From Bacteroidales bacterium (lineage in GTDB: Bacteria; Bacteroidota; Bacteroidia; Bacteroidales; Muribaculaceae), in assembly GCA_014800245.1 (NCBI GenBank), contig JAAVGM010000010.1:7249-59693 (forward strand): DNA of 52,445 nucleotides, in the 5' to 3' direction. The position numbers and the translations under genes are program-made. Position 1 is the stretch's first letter; each line of letters begins with the position of its first letter. The notes below the pieces were generated by a model. The model was not told the DNA's origin. It did no database searches and saw only the letters and a list, made by a program, of their open reading frames with translations. Positions 25,064 through 33,676 of the stretch are shown here, in pieces.

Positions 25064-25094
25064 TTGCCTGTGTAAAAATATATCACTAAATTTG
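25064..25094 (+). promoter_or_regulatory. Promoter of the second GH2 gene
   Basis: TTG at 25064-25066, a 20-bp spacer and TAAATTTG at 25087-25094; the start codon follows 71 bp later. Confidence 0.65.
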
Positions 25095-25165
25095 TGTCCA
25101 AAATAACCTATCTACAAACCTTAGTGTTTCATGTTTTCTATTATACATGGAATTCCTGACCAATT

Positions 25166-27727
25166 ATGAATACTCAAAACATACTCTTTGTCGCACTATC
25201 TATTTCTCTTTCCTTAGCCGCAAATGGCCGCGAATCCAAAACCATCAACGACGGATGGACATTCTCCCGGAAAGGGAAGACTGAAAAAGTGCATCTCCCC
25301 CACTGCTGGAATGAGGATGCGTATCATACCTCTAATTATTATCGCGGAGAGGGTTCCTATATCCGAAATATCCGTATTCCTGAAGCTCTTAATGGAAAGA
25401 AGGTCTATCTCCGCATAGACGGAGCCGCATCTAAATCAAAGGTGCTTATCGACGACCGAGAGGCAGGCAAACATATCGGGGCTTATTCTACCCACTATGT
25501 TGACATAACACCTTACGTATCCGACGGACTCGACCATAATCTGACAGTGATTGTTGACAATTCCGATCCGGCGGTTCCGCCATATTCAGCTGATTTCACA
25601 TTCATGGGAGGCCTATATCGCGACGTGAGTCTTGTCATCACCGATCCGGTGCATCTTGATTTCTCTTCCGGTCCGTCGGAGGGTTTCAAGATAATTACAG
25701 AAAAGGGATCAGACAACCACTGGAAGATTGCTGTAAACGGGGATATCAGGAATGATAGTCCCCTGAAAAAAAAAGTGAAAGTAAATGCTATCCTGCGCAA
25801 TATAGATGGAACAGTCGTGGCTCAAAAATCTCAGGATATGCGTCTTAATGCTCTCTCAGCTGGTAAATTTACTATTAATTTCGATAAAATAGCCGATCCT
25901 CAACTATGGAGTCCGGAAAACCCTGCGCTCTACACAATGGAGGTGAGCGTTCAAACCAACGGAATTGAAACCGACAAGGGGATTGCTAATCTCGGATTCC
26001 GAACTTATGATTTTGATTCAGAAGGGCGCTTCTTGCTCAATGGACAGCCATATAAGCTTCGCGGCATGTGTCGTCATCAAGATCAAGCACCAATGGGGAT
26101 TGCCCTCACTGACGAGATGCATCGTCGGGATATGAAAATGATAAAGGATATGGGAGCCAATTTCATACGTATCAGTCATTATCCGCAGGATGATGCCATT
26201 CTGGAGATGTGCGATCGTCTCGGTCTGATAGCTTGGCAAGAGATACCGGTGATAGACTATGTGCCCGAAACGGAGAATTTCGACAATAACGCCGAGATCA
26301 TGCTCCGCGACATGATACGCCGTCATTACAATCATCCTTCCATAGCTATGTGGGGATATATGAACGAAATCCTCCTGCGTGTGCCTCAAGAAGAGCGTGA
26401 TGCCGCTTATCGGCGCACAAAGTCTCTTGCAGAAAGACTTGAAAATGCTACACGCGAAGAAGATCCCCACCGTCTCACTACAATGGCATTTCATGGAAGC
26501 GATGTATATCACGATGCCGGCTTGTCGGACATTACAGATGTAAAGGGCTGGAACCTATATCAAGGATGGTATGGCGGACGCTTGGATGAATTCGAGAAGT
26601 ATCTAAGCCGTCAGCATCGAGACCACCCCTCCCATCGTCTTTTAGTAAGCGAGTATGGTGCCGGTTCCGATCGTCGCCTTCACTCTCTCCGACCGGAGGC
26701 ATTCGATTTCAGCATGGAGTATCAGCAGGATTATCTTGAGCATTATCTCCCGGTGATTGAAGATTCAACTTTTGTAGCCGGTGCTTCGCATTGGAATTTT
26801 ATTGATTTTTCAAGTGCGAAACGAGCCGAATCAATGCCTCATATCAACAACAAAGGGTTGGTTACAAATTCACGTACGCCCAAGGATGTGTATTATTATT
26901 ACAGCGCAATGTGGCATGACCCGGCAAAAGATACAGTGGCACATATAGCGGTCAACGACTGGCGACTGCGGTGTGACGTCCCCGACGCCAATGGGAAGGT
27001 GGTTCGCCCTATCAAGGTTTATACCAATCTTCCGGAAGTGTGGCTCACTGTAAATGGAATCAATTATGGTAACAAAGAGGTGGTAAATTGCAATTCCATT
27101 TTCGATGTAGAGTTGAAAGATGGTGTGAATCTCATTCTTCTTCAAGATACAGCAGGAAATGTTTTAGACAGCAATACAATCGAAATGAGTATTTTCGATG
27201 TCACTGAGGGAAAACTGAATCCGGGTATAAAGGAATTGGCCATAAATGTCGGTTCGAATTGCTATTTCCATGCTGATGACAGTGGCCTGATCTGGCTCCC
27301 TGATACAGAATATAATAATGAATCGCTTTACGGACATATCGGAGGGAAGGCAGTTGTGACTCAGGATGAGATCGCGCTTACATCCTACCAGCCTTTGCTT
27401 CAAAGGGCAATGAACGGACTTTCCGAATACAAGATAAAGCTGCTTCCGGGTCGCTACGAGGTGGAGCTTCTGTTTGCCGAACAGGGAAAACCTTCAGAAG
27501 CGTCAGCCTATATGCTCGGAAGAAATGCGGGCACAGCAAGCGATAAAAGCATAATGGATATTCTTATTAACGGAGAAATTGCAGAAAAGGGATTTTCTCC
27601 TTCAGATGCATCAGGGGCTAAAACGATGGTGAAACGAAGATACTTTGCTGACGTTACATCCGATGGTCTTTCAATAGTATTCAATGGGGTAAGCTCTCTT
27701 GCCGGAATAAAAGTAAGAAAGCTTTAG
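25166..27727 (+). CDS. Secreted GH2 glycoside hydrolase with C-terminal malectin-like domain
   Basis: 853 residues with a signal peptide (ILFVALSISLSLAANG). GH2 jelly-roll (HLPHCWNEDAYHTSNYYRGEG in two pieces), immunoglobulin domain and TIM barrel are followed by an extra domain with GRYEVELLFAE near 755, a malectin-like carbohydrate-binding fold. Acid/base E401 lies in WGYMNEIL and nucleophile E496 in VSEYGAG. Activity could be beta-galactosidase, beta-glucuronidase or beta-mannosidase; sequence reading alone cannot decide. It is separated from the first GH2 gene by the tlpA-like gene and has its own promoter. Confidence 0.88.
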   Translation: MNTQNILFVALSISLSLAANGRESKTINDGWTFSRKGKTEKVHLPHCWNEDAYHTSNYYRGEGSYIRNIRIPEALNGKKVYLRIDGAASKSKVLIDDREAGKHIGAYSTHYVDITPYVSDGLDHNLTVIVDNSDPAVPPYSADFTFMGGLYRDVSLVITDPVHLDFSSGPSEGFKIITEKGSDNHWKIAVNGDIRNDSPLKKKVKVNAILRNIDGTVVAQKSQDMRLNALSAGKFTINFDKIADPQLWSPENPALYTMEVSVQTNGIETDKGIANLGFRTYDFDSEGRFLLNGQPYKLRGMCRHQDQAPMGIALTDEMHRRDMKMIKDMGANFIRISHYPQDDAILEMCDRLGLIAWQEIPVIDYVPETENFDNNAEIMLRDMIRRHYNHPSIAMWGYMNEILLRVPQEERDAAYRRTKSLAERLENATREEDPHRLTTMAFHGSDVYHDAGLSDITDVKGWNLYQGWYGGRLDEFEKYLSRQHRDHPSHRLLVSEYGAGSDRRLHSLRPEAFDFSMEYQQDYLEHYLPVIEDSTFVAGASHWNFIDFSSAKRAESMPHINNKGLVTNSRTPKDVYYYYSAMWHDPAKDTVAHIAVNDWRLRCDVPDANGKVVRPIKVYTNLPEVWLTVNGINYGNKEVVNCNSIFDVELKDGVNLILLQDTAGNVLDSNTIEMSIFDVTEGKLNPGIKELAINVGSNCYFHADDSGLIWLPDTEYNNESLYGHIGGKAVVTQDEIALTSYQPLLQRAMNGLSEYKIKLLPGRYEVELLFAEQGKPSEASAYMLGRNAGTASDKSIMDILINGEIAEKGFSPSDASGAKTMVKRRYFADVTSDGLSIVFNGVSSLAGIKVRKL

Positions 27728-27806
27728 TGGATGGAGTCTAAGACCCAACAATCTTTCCCCTCCATACGTTTTAATAGTGTAAAACAACTTATTAAAACAA
27801 AATATT

Positions 27807-28058
27807 ATGGAAGCATTTGATTCATTGAAACCGCAAGACTCGGTTTCTGTCACCATCTGGGGTCCGGAAGACTCCCGTCTATATCAATCCACAAACACCG
27901 GCTATTCTTCCATTGAGGAGGCCGTACGTATCGCAATCGCCAATGCCGGACTGATTGTTAGCCCGGAAGATTGCGTATATGAGGTTCGCAATGATGAAAC
28001 GCTTGTGTCGCATAAATATCGTTTCAACGCTGACGGAAAATTAGTGTTGATTGTTTGA
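27807..28058 (+). CDS. Small conserved-looking protein of unknown function
   Basis: 83 residues, acidic, with IEEAVRIAIANAGL in the middle and a strand-rich end (YEVRNDETLVSHKYRFN). No membrane segment or signal peptide. It starts 79 bp after the GH2 stop on the same strand, with an A-rich sequence before the ATG. I do not recognise a family. The small size with a balanced, non-shadow composition makes it likely to be real. Confidence 0.6.
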   Translation: MEAFDSLKPQDSVSVTIWGPEDSRLYQSTNTGYSSIEEAVRIAIANAGLIVSPEDCVYEVRNDETLVSHKYRFNADGKLVLIV

Positions 28059-28112
28059 TCTTTTCGTTCGGAGAAATTACTGAAAAGATAACAACATATT
28101 TTTTTATAGGAA

Positions 28113-28179
28113 AACAGGAGAACAGTAGGGATTGATCTGTAAAAAGCTACAGAATCAGAAAATCTACTGTTCTCCTGTT
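28113..28179. other. Nested 16-bp inverted repeat between convergent genes
   Basis: Arms 28113-28128 and 28164-28179 pair perfectly over 16 bp. The 35-nt loop contains a second hairpin (CTGTA 28137-28141 / TACAG 28148-28152). It is not followed by a U-tract in either direction, so it is atypical as a simple terminator. It lies between genes converging at 28058 and 28197. Confidence 0.7.
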
Positions 28180-28196
28180 CTCTTGTCAAAAACCTA

Positions 28197-28754
28197 TTAT
28201 ACTATCTCTGCCGGATTTTCAATAAGGACAGGTTCTTTCCCGAGCAAACGGAAGAGGTCGGAATTTGATATGGCGATGAATCCGCAAGGGTCGCCGTCGG
28301 TGATTACAATCTTTTCTCGCGCGGCAACATCTTTATCCATTACGAATGTCACTTCCGCCGCCTCCCGTCGAAGAAGTCCGAATGGCGTTGCAGCGCCATG
28401 ACGTGTGCCGAGCAGGTGCATCATAAGCTCTTCATCGGCAAAGGATACACGTGGAATTTGAAGCGATGCACCAAATTCTTTGGTGATGAAGGGTTTTCTG
28501 GCATGAGTTACGTAGAGCCAAAACTTATTCTTCTGACGGTTGGTGAGAAGGATTGTCTTCACCGTATCGATTCCGAATGCACGGTCGATGTTCAGGCAAT
28601 CATCCATCGATATTCCGGGATCGCTCTCTATTCTGGTATATTCGACCCCATTTCTCTCAAGCGACTCATATATCAACTTCTGAGTATCGTTCTTGTATTC
28701 ACTCGGCGCACCAGTCATTATTTCGCTGGTATAAAATTCTTTCTGTTCTTCCAT
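28197..28754 (-). CDS. YbaK/PrdX-type aminoacyl-tRNA editing protein
   Basis: 185 residues. The YbaK/ProX deacylase fold is visible: VKTILLTNRQKNKFWLYVT near residues 65-83 and HGAATPFGLLR near 118-128, which corresponds to the catalytic GAVTPFGL motif of PrdX-type editing domains. Such free-standing proteins hydrolyse Ala-tRNA(Pro) made in error by prolyl-tRNA synthetase. A further substrate cannot be excluded. It stands alone, on the minus strand, facing the small protein at 27807. Confidence 0.85.
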   Translation of the reverse strand: MEEQKEFYTSEIMTGAPSEYKNDTQKLIYESLERNGVEYTRIESDPGISMDDCLNIDRAFGIDTVKTILLTNRQKNKFWLYVTHARKPFITKEFGASLQIPRVSFADEELMMHLLGTRHGAATPFGLLRREAAEVTFVMDKDVAAREKIVITDGDPCGFIAISNSDLFRLLGKEPVLIENPAEIV

Positions 28755-28801
28755 AAAAAAGTATTATAATAAAACATAACTTCGTTTATAATCCTTTTAT
28801 T

Positions 28802-28832
28802 TTGCTTGATTCATCCAAAATTAGTATATTTG
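28802..28832 (+). promoter_or_regulatory. Promoter of the Fic-DUF262 operon
   Basis: TTG at 28802-28804, a 20-bp spacer and TATATTTG at 28825-28832; the Fic start is 30 bp beyond. Confidence 0.7.
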
Positions 28833-28861
28833 TTGTAAAATATTATTAAAGATATCAGAAG

Positions 28862-29614
28862 ATGAATAAATTATCTAAAAATATTTCCATTACTTCTCCT
28901 TTACTTACCGCGCTCCGCGAACAAAAAGAAGCGAAAATGAAGGGTGGAATCTATCATAGAGTACAAATCGATCTCACATACAATTCCAATCATATTGAAG
29001 GGAGCAGACTTACACATGACCAGACACGATATATATTTGAAACAAATACTATCGGAATTACTGAAAGGTCGGTGAATGTCGATGATATCATCGAAACTAC
29101 CAATCACTTTCGTGCAATAGATTACATTATTGATAATACTGATGGCGAGTTAACGGAATCCTTTATTAAACATCTTCATTTTCTTTTAAAATCCGGCACT
29201 TCAGATGAGCGAAAAGATTGGTTTAAAGTAGGAGACTACAAATTACTCCCCAATGAAGTAGGAGGAAACGACACCGTAGCACCGGAGAATGTCCATAAGG
29301 AAATTATGTCTTTATTGAAAGATTATAATGCAAAAAATCATCCATCATTTGAAGATATTATAGATTTTCACCATCGATTCGAGTCAATTCATCCTTTTCA
29401 GGATGGAAACGGGAGAGTTGGGCGCCTAATAATGTTCCGAGAATGCCTTAGATTCAACTATGTTCCTTTTATAATCACAGATGAGTTAAAAATATTCTAT
29501 TATAGAGGACTCCAAAATTGGCCGGATATCAAAGGGTATCTAATGGATACTTGTCTAACCGCCCAAGATTTTTTCAAACTTATTCTCGACAAATTTAGGA
29601 TAAAGTATGAATAA
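28862..29614 (+). CDS. Fic-domain AMP-transferase with built-in inhibitory motif
   Basis: 250 residues. The Fic active site HPFQDGNGRVGR is at 177-188 (catalytic H177). An N-terminal SNHIEG at 42-47 fits the inhibitory S/T-x-x-x-E-G/N motif, with E46 expected to block ATP orientation, as in class II Fic proteins. Fic enzymes transfer AMP or related groups to target proteins. The gene heads an operon with two DUF262 genes, the first 35 bp downstream. It is more A+T-rich than the neighbouring catabolic genes, suggesting acquisition. Confidence 0.9.
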   Translation: MNKLSKNISITSPLLTALREQKEAKMKGGIYHRVQIDLTYNSNHIEGSRLTHDQTRYIFETNTIGITERSVNVDDIIETTNHFRAIDYIIDNTDGELTESFIKHLHFLLKSGTSDERKDWFKVGDYKLLPNEVGGNDTVAPENVHKEIMSLLKDYNAKNHPSFEDIIDFHHRFESIHPFQDGNGRVGRLIMFRECLRFNYVPFIITDELKIFYYRGLQNWPDIKGYLMDTCLTAQDFFKLILDKFRIKYE

Positions 29615-29649
29615 TCTTAATTAAAATCATAACCTACTAATGAAATTCC

Positions 29650-30948
29650 ATGAGCAAAAGAACTATACCTCAAATTTGGTCTGTGAATAAATTATTGAAA
29701 TCCAATTTAGTGATTCCGGAGTATCAACGACCGTATAAATGGACATCAGATAATATCACTGATTTGATTCTTGACATACAAAAAAGTATTGAGGAAGGTC
29801 GCAAGTATTCCAACTTTAAGTATCGAGTAGGCACAGTAATACTACATCTTAATGATAGTGATGAATTTGAAATTGTAGATGGACAACAACGAACTTTATC
29901 ATTTCTACTTTTGAAATTATACTTGGATCCAAGTTTCAATTGTGACCTTATGAATATTCGATTTACGAGCAAGGTTACTCAAAAAAATCTACATGAGAAT
30001 TACATAACTATTAGTGAATGGTTTTCATCATTGGGAGAAGAGGTAAAAAAACTATTTAGAAAAGCATTAGATGACATTTTGGAAGTTGTAGTAATAATTG
30101 TGAATAAAGTACAAGAAGCATTTCAACTTTTTGATTCCCAGAACACGAGAGGACGTGCTTTATACCCCCACGATCTTCTTAAAGCATATCATCTTAGGGA
30201 AATACATGATAAGTATGAAATGAAAAATGCTGTTTTAAAATGGGAATCAAAAAGGCCAGAGGATATTAGAGAATTATTTGACTTACATCTTTTCCCCTTA
30301 TGGAATTGGGCAAAATGCAGAAAGTGTGGCAATTTCACCACAGCACATATAGATATCTATAAAGGGATTGAGGAGTCAACAGGATATACCTATGCTCGTA
30401 GAGCCAATAAAGCTATGCCCTTTTTTCTTATTACAGAACCTTTTATTTCGGGGAGCGATTTTTTTGCGATGGTTGATTATTATATGCAAATGTTACAGAA
30501 TATTAAAGAGGAAATTATTATGAATCCTTCTTTAAAAAGCATAAAACTTATTTTAACCAACAACAAAGATGTTGAAAATATCGAGCAGTTTGAATCTTGC
30601 TTAAAGAAGGATTCCAAGGGACTTAACTACGCTAAAAACTTGTTCTTTAGTACTTTGTTATGTTACTATGACCGCTTCCATAATTTTGATGTCATGGCCG
30701 TTAAGAAACTTTTTACATGGGCAATGATGATAAGAGTAGATATGAAGCACTTAGGTTTTGCTACAATTAATAGATATGCCATTGGAGGGGAGAACAATGA
30801 ACGTTATAGTAACGCAATACCAATGATCTCTAAAATTTCTTATGCAAGAAAACATACTGAAATTTCAGGAATAAAAATCAATGTTATTTCCGAGGATGGA
30901 AATTCGGAACTATATTATAAACTCATCGATTTAAATGGTTTGAATTGA
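29650..30948 (+). CDS. DUF262-domain protein lacking a recognisable HNH tail
   Basis: 432 residues. The DUF262 N-terminal domain is clear: IPEYQRPYKW at 22-31 and VDGQQR at 76-81, the conserved DGQQR nucleotide-binding motif. The helical middle includes QLFDSQNTRGRALYPHDLLKA in pieces, also typical of the family. The C-terminus shows no HNH residues. It starts 35 bp after Fic and its stop is 1 nt from the next ATG (TGATATG), implying translational coupling with the second DUF262 gene. DUF262 proteins include GmrSD-type enzymes that cut modified DNA. Confidence 0.85.
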   Translation: MSKRTIPQIWSVNKLLKSNLVIPEYQRPYKWTSDNITDLILDIQKSIEEGRKYSNFKYRVGTVILHLNDSDEFEIVDGQQRTLSFLLLKLYLDPSFNCDLMNIRFTSKVTQKNLHENYITISEWFSSLGEEVKKLFRKALDDILEVVVIIVNKVQEAFQLFDSQNTRGRALYPHDLLKAYHLREIHDKYEMKNAVLKWESKRPEDIRELFDLHLFPLWNWAKCRKCGNFTTAHIDIYKGIEESTGYTYARRANKAMPFFLITEPFISGSDFFAMVDYYMQMLQNIKEEIIMNPSLKSIKLILTNNKDVENIEQFESCLKKDSKGLNYAKNLFFSTLLCYYDRFHNFDVMAVKKLFTWAMMIRVDMKHLGFATINRYAIGGENNERYSNAIPMISKISYARKHTEISGIKINVISEDGNSELYYKLIDLNGLN

Positions 30949-30949
30949 T

Positions 30950-32842
30950 ATGATAAAGGAACTGAAAATAGTAGATAAAAATACAATCTTCAACGCTGAA
31001 ATAAGTTATATAATTCCCCGTTATCAACGTGCTTATGCATGGGAGGAGAAGGAGATTATCCAACTTATAGATGATATCAATGGTATTACACGAGATGAAA
31101 ACTATTACATTGGATCTCTTGTGGTTGCAAAGATTGAGAACGAGAATGAAAGATATGAGGTTGTAGATGGCCAACAACGATTAACTACACTTTACTTGAT
31201 ACTTCAATACTTGAGGCATCAAGCAGATCTGCATATGGAGATATTCCATTCTCTTTCATTTGATTGTCGACCAAAATCTAACCACACACTTAAGAATATA
31301 AAAAATATATTAGCATGTATAGTTGAAAAACAAGATTATGATGATGCTGATTTCTTAGAGCAGTCTATTTTTTCGGGCTTAAAGATAATCCATCAAAAGT
31401 TTTCGGAGAAAGATCTTGATATAAACAATTTTATTTCCTGTTTAAAACGTGTGGTTCTTTACAGAATTCAAGTTCCTAAGAACACTGATTTAAATAGGTA
31501 TTTTGAGATAATGAATACCAGAGGTGAACAATTGGAACAACACGACATACTTAAAGCCAGACTAATGAAACCTCTTGACACAAAACAACAAGAATTCTTT
31601 TCAAGAGTCTGGAATGCATGTAGCGATATGACCGGATATGTTCAAATGCACTTCTCTCCTAAAGAAAGGGAACTAATATTTGGCGGAGGATGGAATAATG
31701 AGCCATCCCAATATTGGAAAGACTATAAGAGTAGTCTTGAAATTAACATTGACGATGAGAAGTCATTGTGCGGAATTAGGGAAATTATTAAACCTAATTT
31801 CAAAGTGGATAATTCAGATTATCAACCTGATGATCAACGAATACGTTTTGATAGTATAATTGACTTTCCATTCTTCTTGCTTCATTCTATAAGAACATTT
31901 GTTAACCATTATGCCATTTCCCTGAGCAATGAGTTAGGAAATCTTCTTGATGATAAAAAACTTATTTCGGATTTTGAAAACGTTATCGCGAATGGAAAAT
32001 GGAACGATAAGCCCATTTCAGAAAATCAAGCCAAGTTTTCTAAATATTTTATATTACATCTTTTGCACACTCGCTATTTATTTGATAGATTCTTTATAAA
32101 GAGAGAATATACAGGAGAAGACAATGAAGGGGAATGGAGTCTTAAAGAGATTCGCACTTCAGGATCTGCTAATCAAAAAAAAGCATACTACATCAATACC
32201 AAGTTAAATTATCCCAGGGAATGGGAAAGAACTTATGATTATCGCAACAAAGAGTGTTTGATGATTCAGTCTGCCCTTCGAGTATCTTATACTTCTCCTA
32301 AAGTAATGCATTGGATTACAGCACTGCTTTGTTGGCTGCAGGAGAATGATGAGTATCCATTGCTTATTGAAGAGGCTGAAAAAATTGCCCAAGAATCCAT
32401 AAAAAATAGCTTCCTGTATAATGAAGATTTCAAACTTGGGACAGACACACCTCATATTGTGTTCAATTACTTGGATTATCTTTTATGGAAAGAGAATAAA
32501 ACCGCTAATTACGACTTTGTGTTTGAATTCAGAAATTCTGTGGAGCATTGGTATCCAAAACATCCGTCTGACGGCGACGGCTTCAAGCCTTGGGAAGATA
32601 AAGATACTTTCGGTAATCTTTGTATTATATCAAGAAGCGTGAATTCAAAATTTTCTAATCTTTCTCCAAAATCAAAGATGACACAATTCGAGAAGATGGT
32701 TAAACGAGGAAGTCTTAAACTACGTAAAATGGGTGAAATTATGCAGACTCACACCAATCAAGACTGGATTCAACAAGAATGTGAAAGGCATGAGAACGAA
32801 ATGCTCACAATTCTTAAAAACGCATGTGAAAACTACACTTAA
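30950..32842 (+). CDS. DUF262-domain protein with DUF1524/HNH-like C-terminus
   Basis: 630 residues. DUF262 domain: IPRYQRAYAW at 22-31, VDGQQR at 72-77, and EIMNTRGEQLEQHDILKARLM in pieces near 187-206. The C-terminus has EHWYPKH at 532-538 followed by FGNLCIISRSVNSKFSN, matching the H, N and N positions of a DUF1524 His-Me-finger nuclease (EHxxPx...LGNLxLL...N). DUF262-DUF1524 fusions are found in GmrSD, BrxU and SspE. Working model: the first DUF262 protein and this one form a heteromeric nucleotide-dependent nuclease. Confidence 0.86.
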   Translation: MIKELKIVDKNTIFNAEISYIIPRYQRAYAWEEKEIIQLIDDINGITRDENYYIGSLVVAKIENENERYEVVDGQQRLTTLYLILQYLRHQADLHMEIFHSLSFDCRPKSNHTLKNIKNILACIVEKQDYDDADFLEQSIFSGLKIIHQKFSEKDLDINNFISCLKRVVLYRIQVPKNTDLNRYFEIMNTRGEQLEQHDILKARLMKPLDTKQQEFFSRVWNACSDMTGYVQMHFSPKERELIFGGGWNNEPSQYWKDYKSSLEINIDDEKSLCGIREIIKPNFKVDNSDYQPDDQRIRFDSIIDFPFFLLHSIRTFVNHYAISLSNELGNLLDDKKLISDFENVIANGKWNDKPISENQAKFSKYFILHLLHTRYLFDRFFIKREYTGEDNEGEWSLKEIRTSGSANQKKAYYINTKLNYPREWERTYDYRNKECLMIQSALRVSYTSPKVMHWITALLCWLQENDEYPLLIEEAEKIAQESIKNSFLYNEDFKLGTDTPHIVFNYLDYLLWKENKTANYDFVFEFRNSVEHWYPKHPSDGDGFKPWEDKDTFGNLCIISRSVNSKFSNLSPKSKMTQFEKMVKRGSLKLRKMGEIMQTHTNQDWIQQECERHENEMLTILKNACENYT

Positions 32843-32852
32843 ACTAAATTTT

Positions 32853-33620
32853 ATGAAACAACCATCTGTCACTGCTAATGAAATCATAGCTTTGCTTATC
32901 GAAAAGAAAGATGATAAGCAGAGGGATCATCTTATGCGTTTCTTCAAAACCGGGAAAGGAGAATATGGAGAAGGGGATCAATTCTTGGGATTGAAAGTGC
33001 CGCAGACAAGAGGGATCGTAAAGGAAGCTCGCCTATTGGTGAGCCTCGACGAAATACAAAAGCTTCTTCTTTCCGAATGGCACGAAGTGCGTTTGGCTGG
33101 TCTCCTGCTTATCGTTGAAGAGATGAAAGCTAACCTGCCCAAGCGCAAAGACAACTATGAGGCTCTACGATTGAAAGCGGAAAGAAGAAAGGAGATAACA
33201 GAATTTTATCTCAGGAATGCCCGATGTGCCAACAACTGGGATCTTGTGGATCTTTCATGTGAATATGTTATCGGACCATTCATCCGTTATTCCGACTCTC
33301 CGGATTATGAGATTCTATACCGCTTAGCAGAAAGTGACAATCTCTGGGAACAGCGTATCTCTATCGTTACAACCCTTGATTTCATCCGCAACGGCATCTT
33401 TGAACCCACCCTTCATTTAGCCGATAAATTAATCTCTCATCCACACGATCTTATTCATAAAGCAATCGGTTGGACGCTTCGCGAAATTGGCAAAAGAGAT
33501 GAGAAAACACTCTTGGTTTACCTTGAAGACAACTACTCTAAGCTTCCCAGAACAGCCCTAAGATACGCCATTGAGAAGCTTCCGGAGCAGGAAAGGCAAT
33601 ATTGGCTTAAAAGAAAATAA
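32853..33620 (+). CDS. DNA alkylation repair protein (AlkD-like HEAT-repeat)
   Basis: 255 residues from MKQPSVTANE at 32853; the in-frame ATG at 32733 is inside the DUF262 gene and is rejected. An all-helical HEAT-like protein with KVPQTRGIVKEARLL near 47, CANNWDLVDLSCEYV near 120 and a C-terminal HKAIGWTLREIGKRD near 203, all standard for the AlkD/DNA alkylation repair family, which removes bulky N-alkyl bases without base flipping. It starts 10 bp after the DUF262 gene and ends at an intrinsic terminator, so it probably shares the transcript. Confidence 0.88.
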   Translation: MKQPSVTANEIIALLIEKKDDKQRDHLMRFFKTGKGEYGEGDQFLGLKVPQTRGIVKEARLLVSLDEIQKLLLSEWHEVRLAGLLLIVEEMKANLPKRKDNYEALRLKAERRKEITEFYLRNARCANNWDLVDLSCEYVIGPFIRYSDSPDYEILYRLAESDNLWEQRISIVTTLDFIRNGIFEPTLHLADKLISHPHDLIHKAIGWTLREIGKRDEKTLLVYLEDNYSKLPRTALRYAIEKLPEQERQYWLKRK

Positions 33621-33621
33621 T

Positions 33622-33649
33622 AGCGGAGACGACTAACATCGCCTCCGCT
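33622..33649 (+). terminator. Intrinsic terminator after the AlkD-like gene
   Basis: Arms AGCGGAG... (33622-33632) and ...CTCCGCT (33639-33649) followed by GTTTTTT. Confidence 0.85.
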
Positions 33650-33676
33650 GTTTTTTATATATAGTCTATCATTTGA

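Noticed and set aside
32733..32852. Upstream in-frame extension of the AlkD-like gene
   Set aside because: It lies inside the DUF262 gene and adds no family sequence; MKQPSVTANE at 32853 fits the family start.
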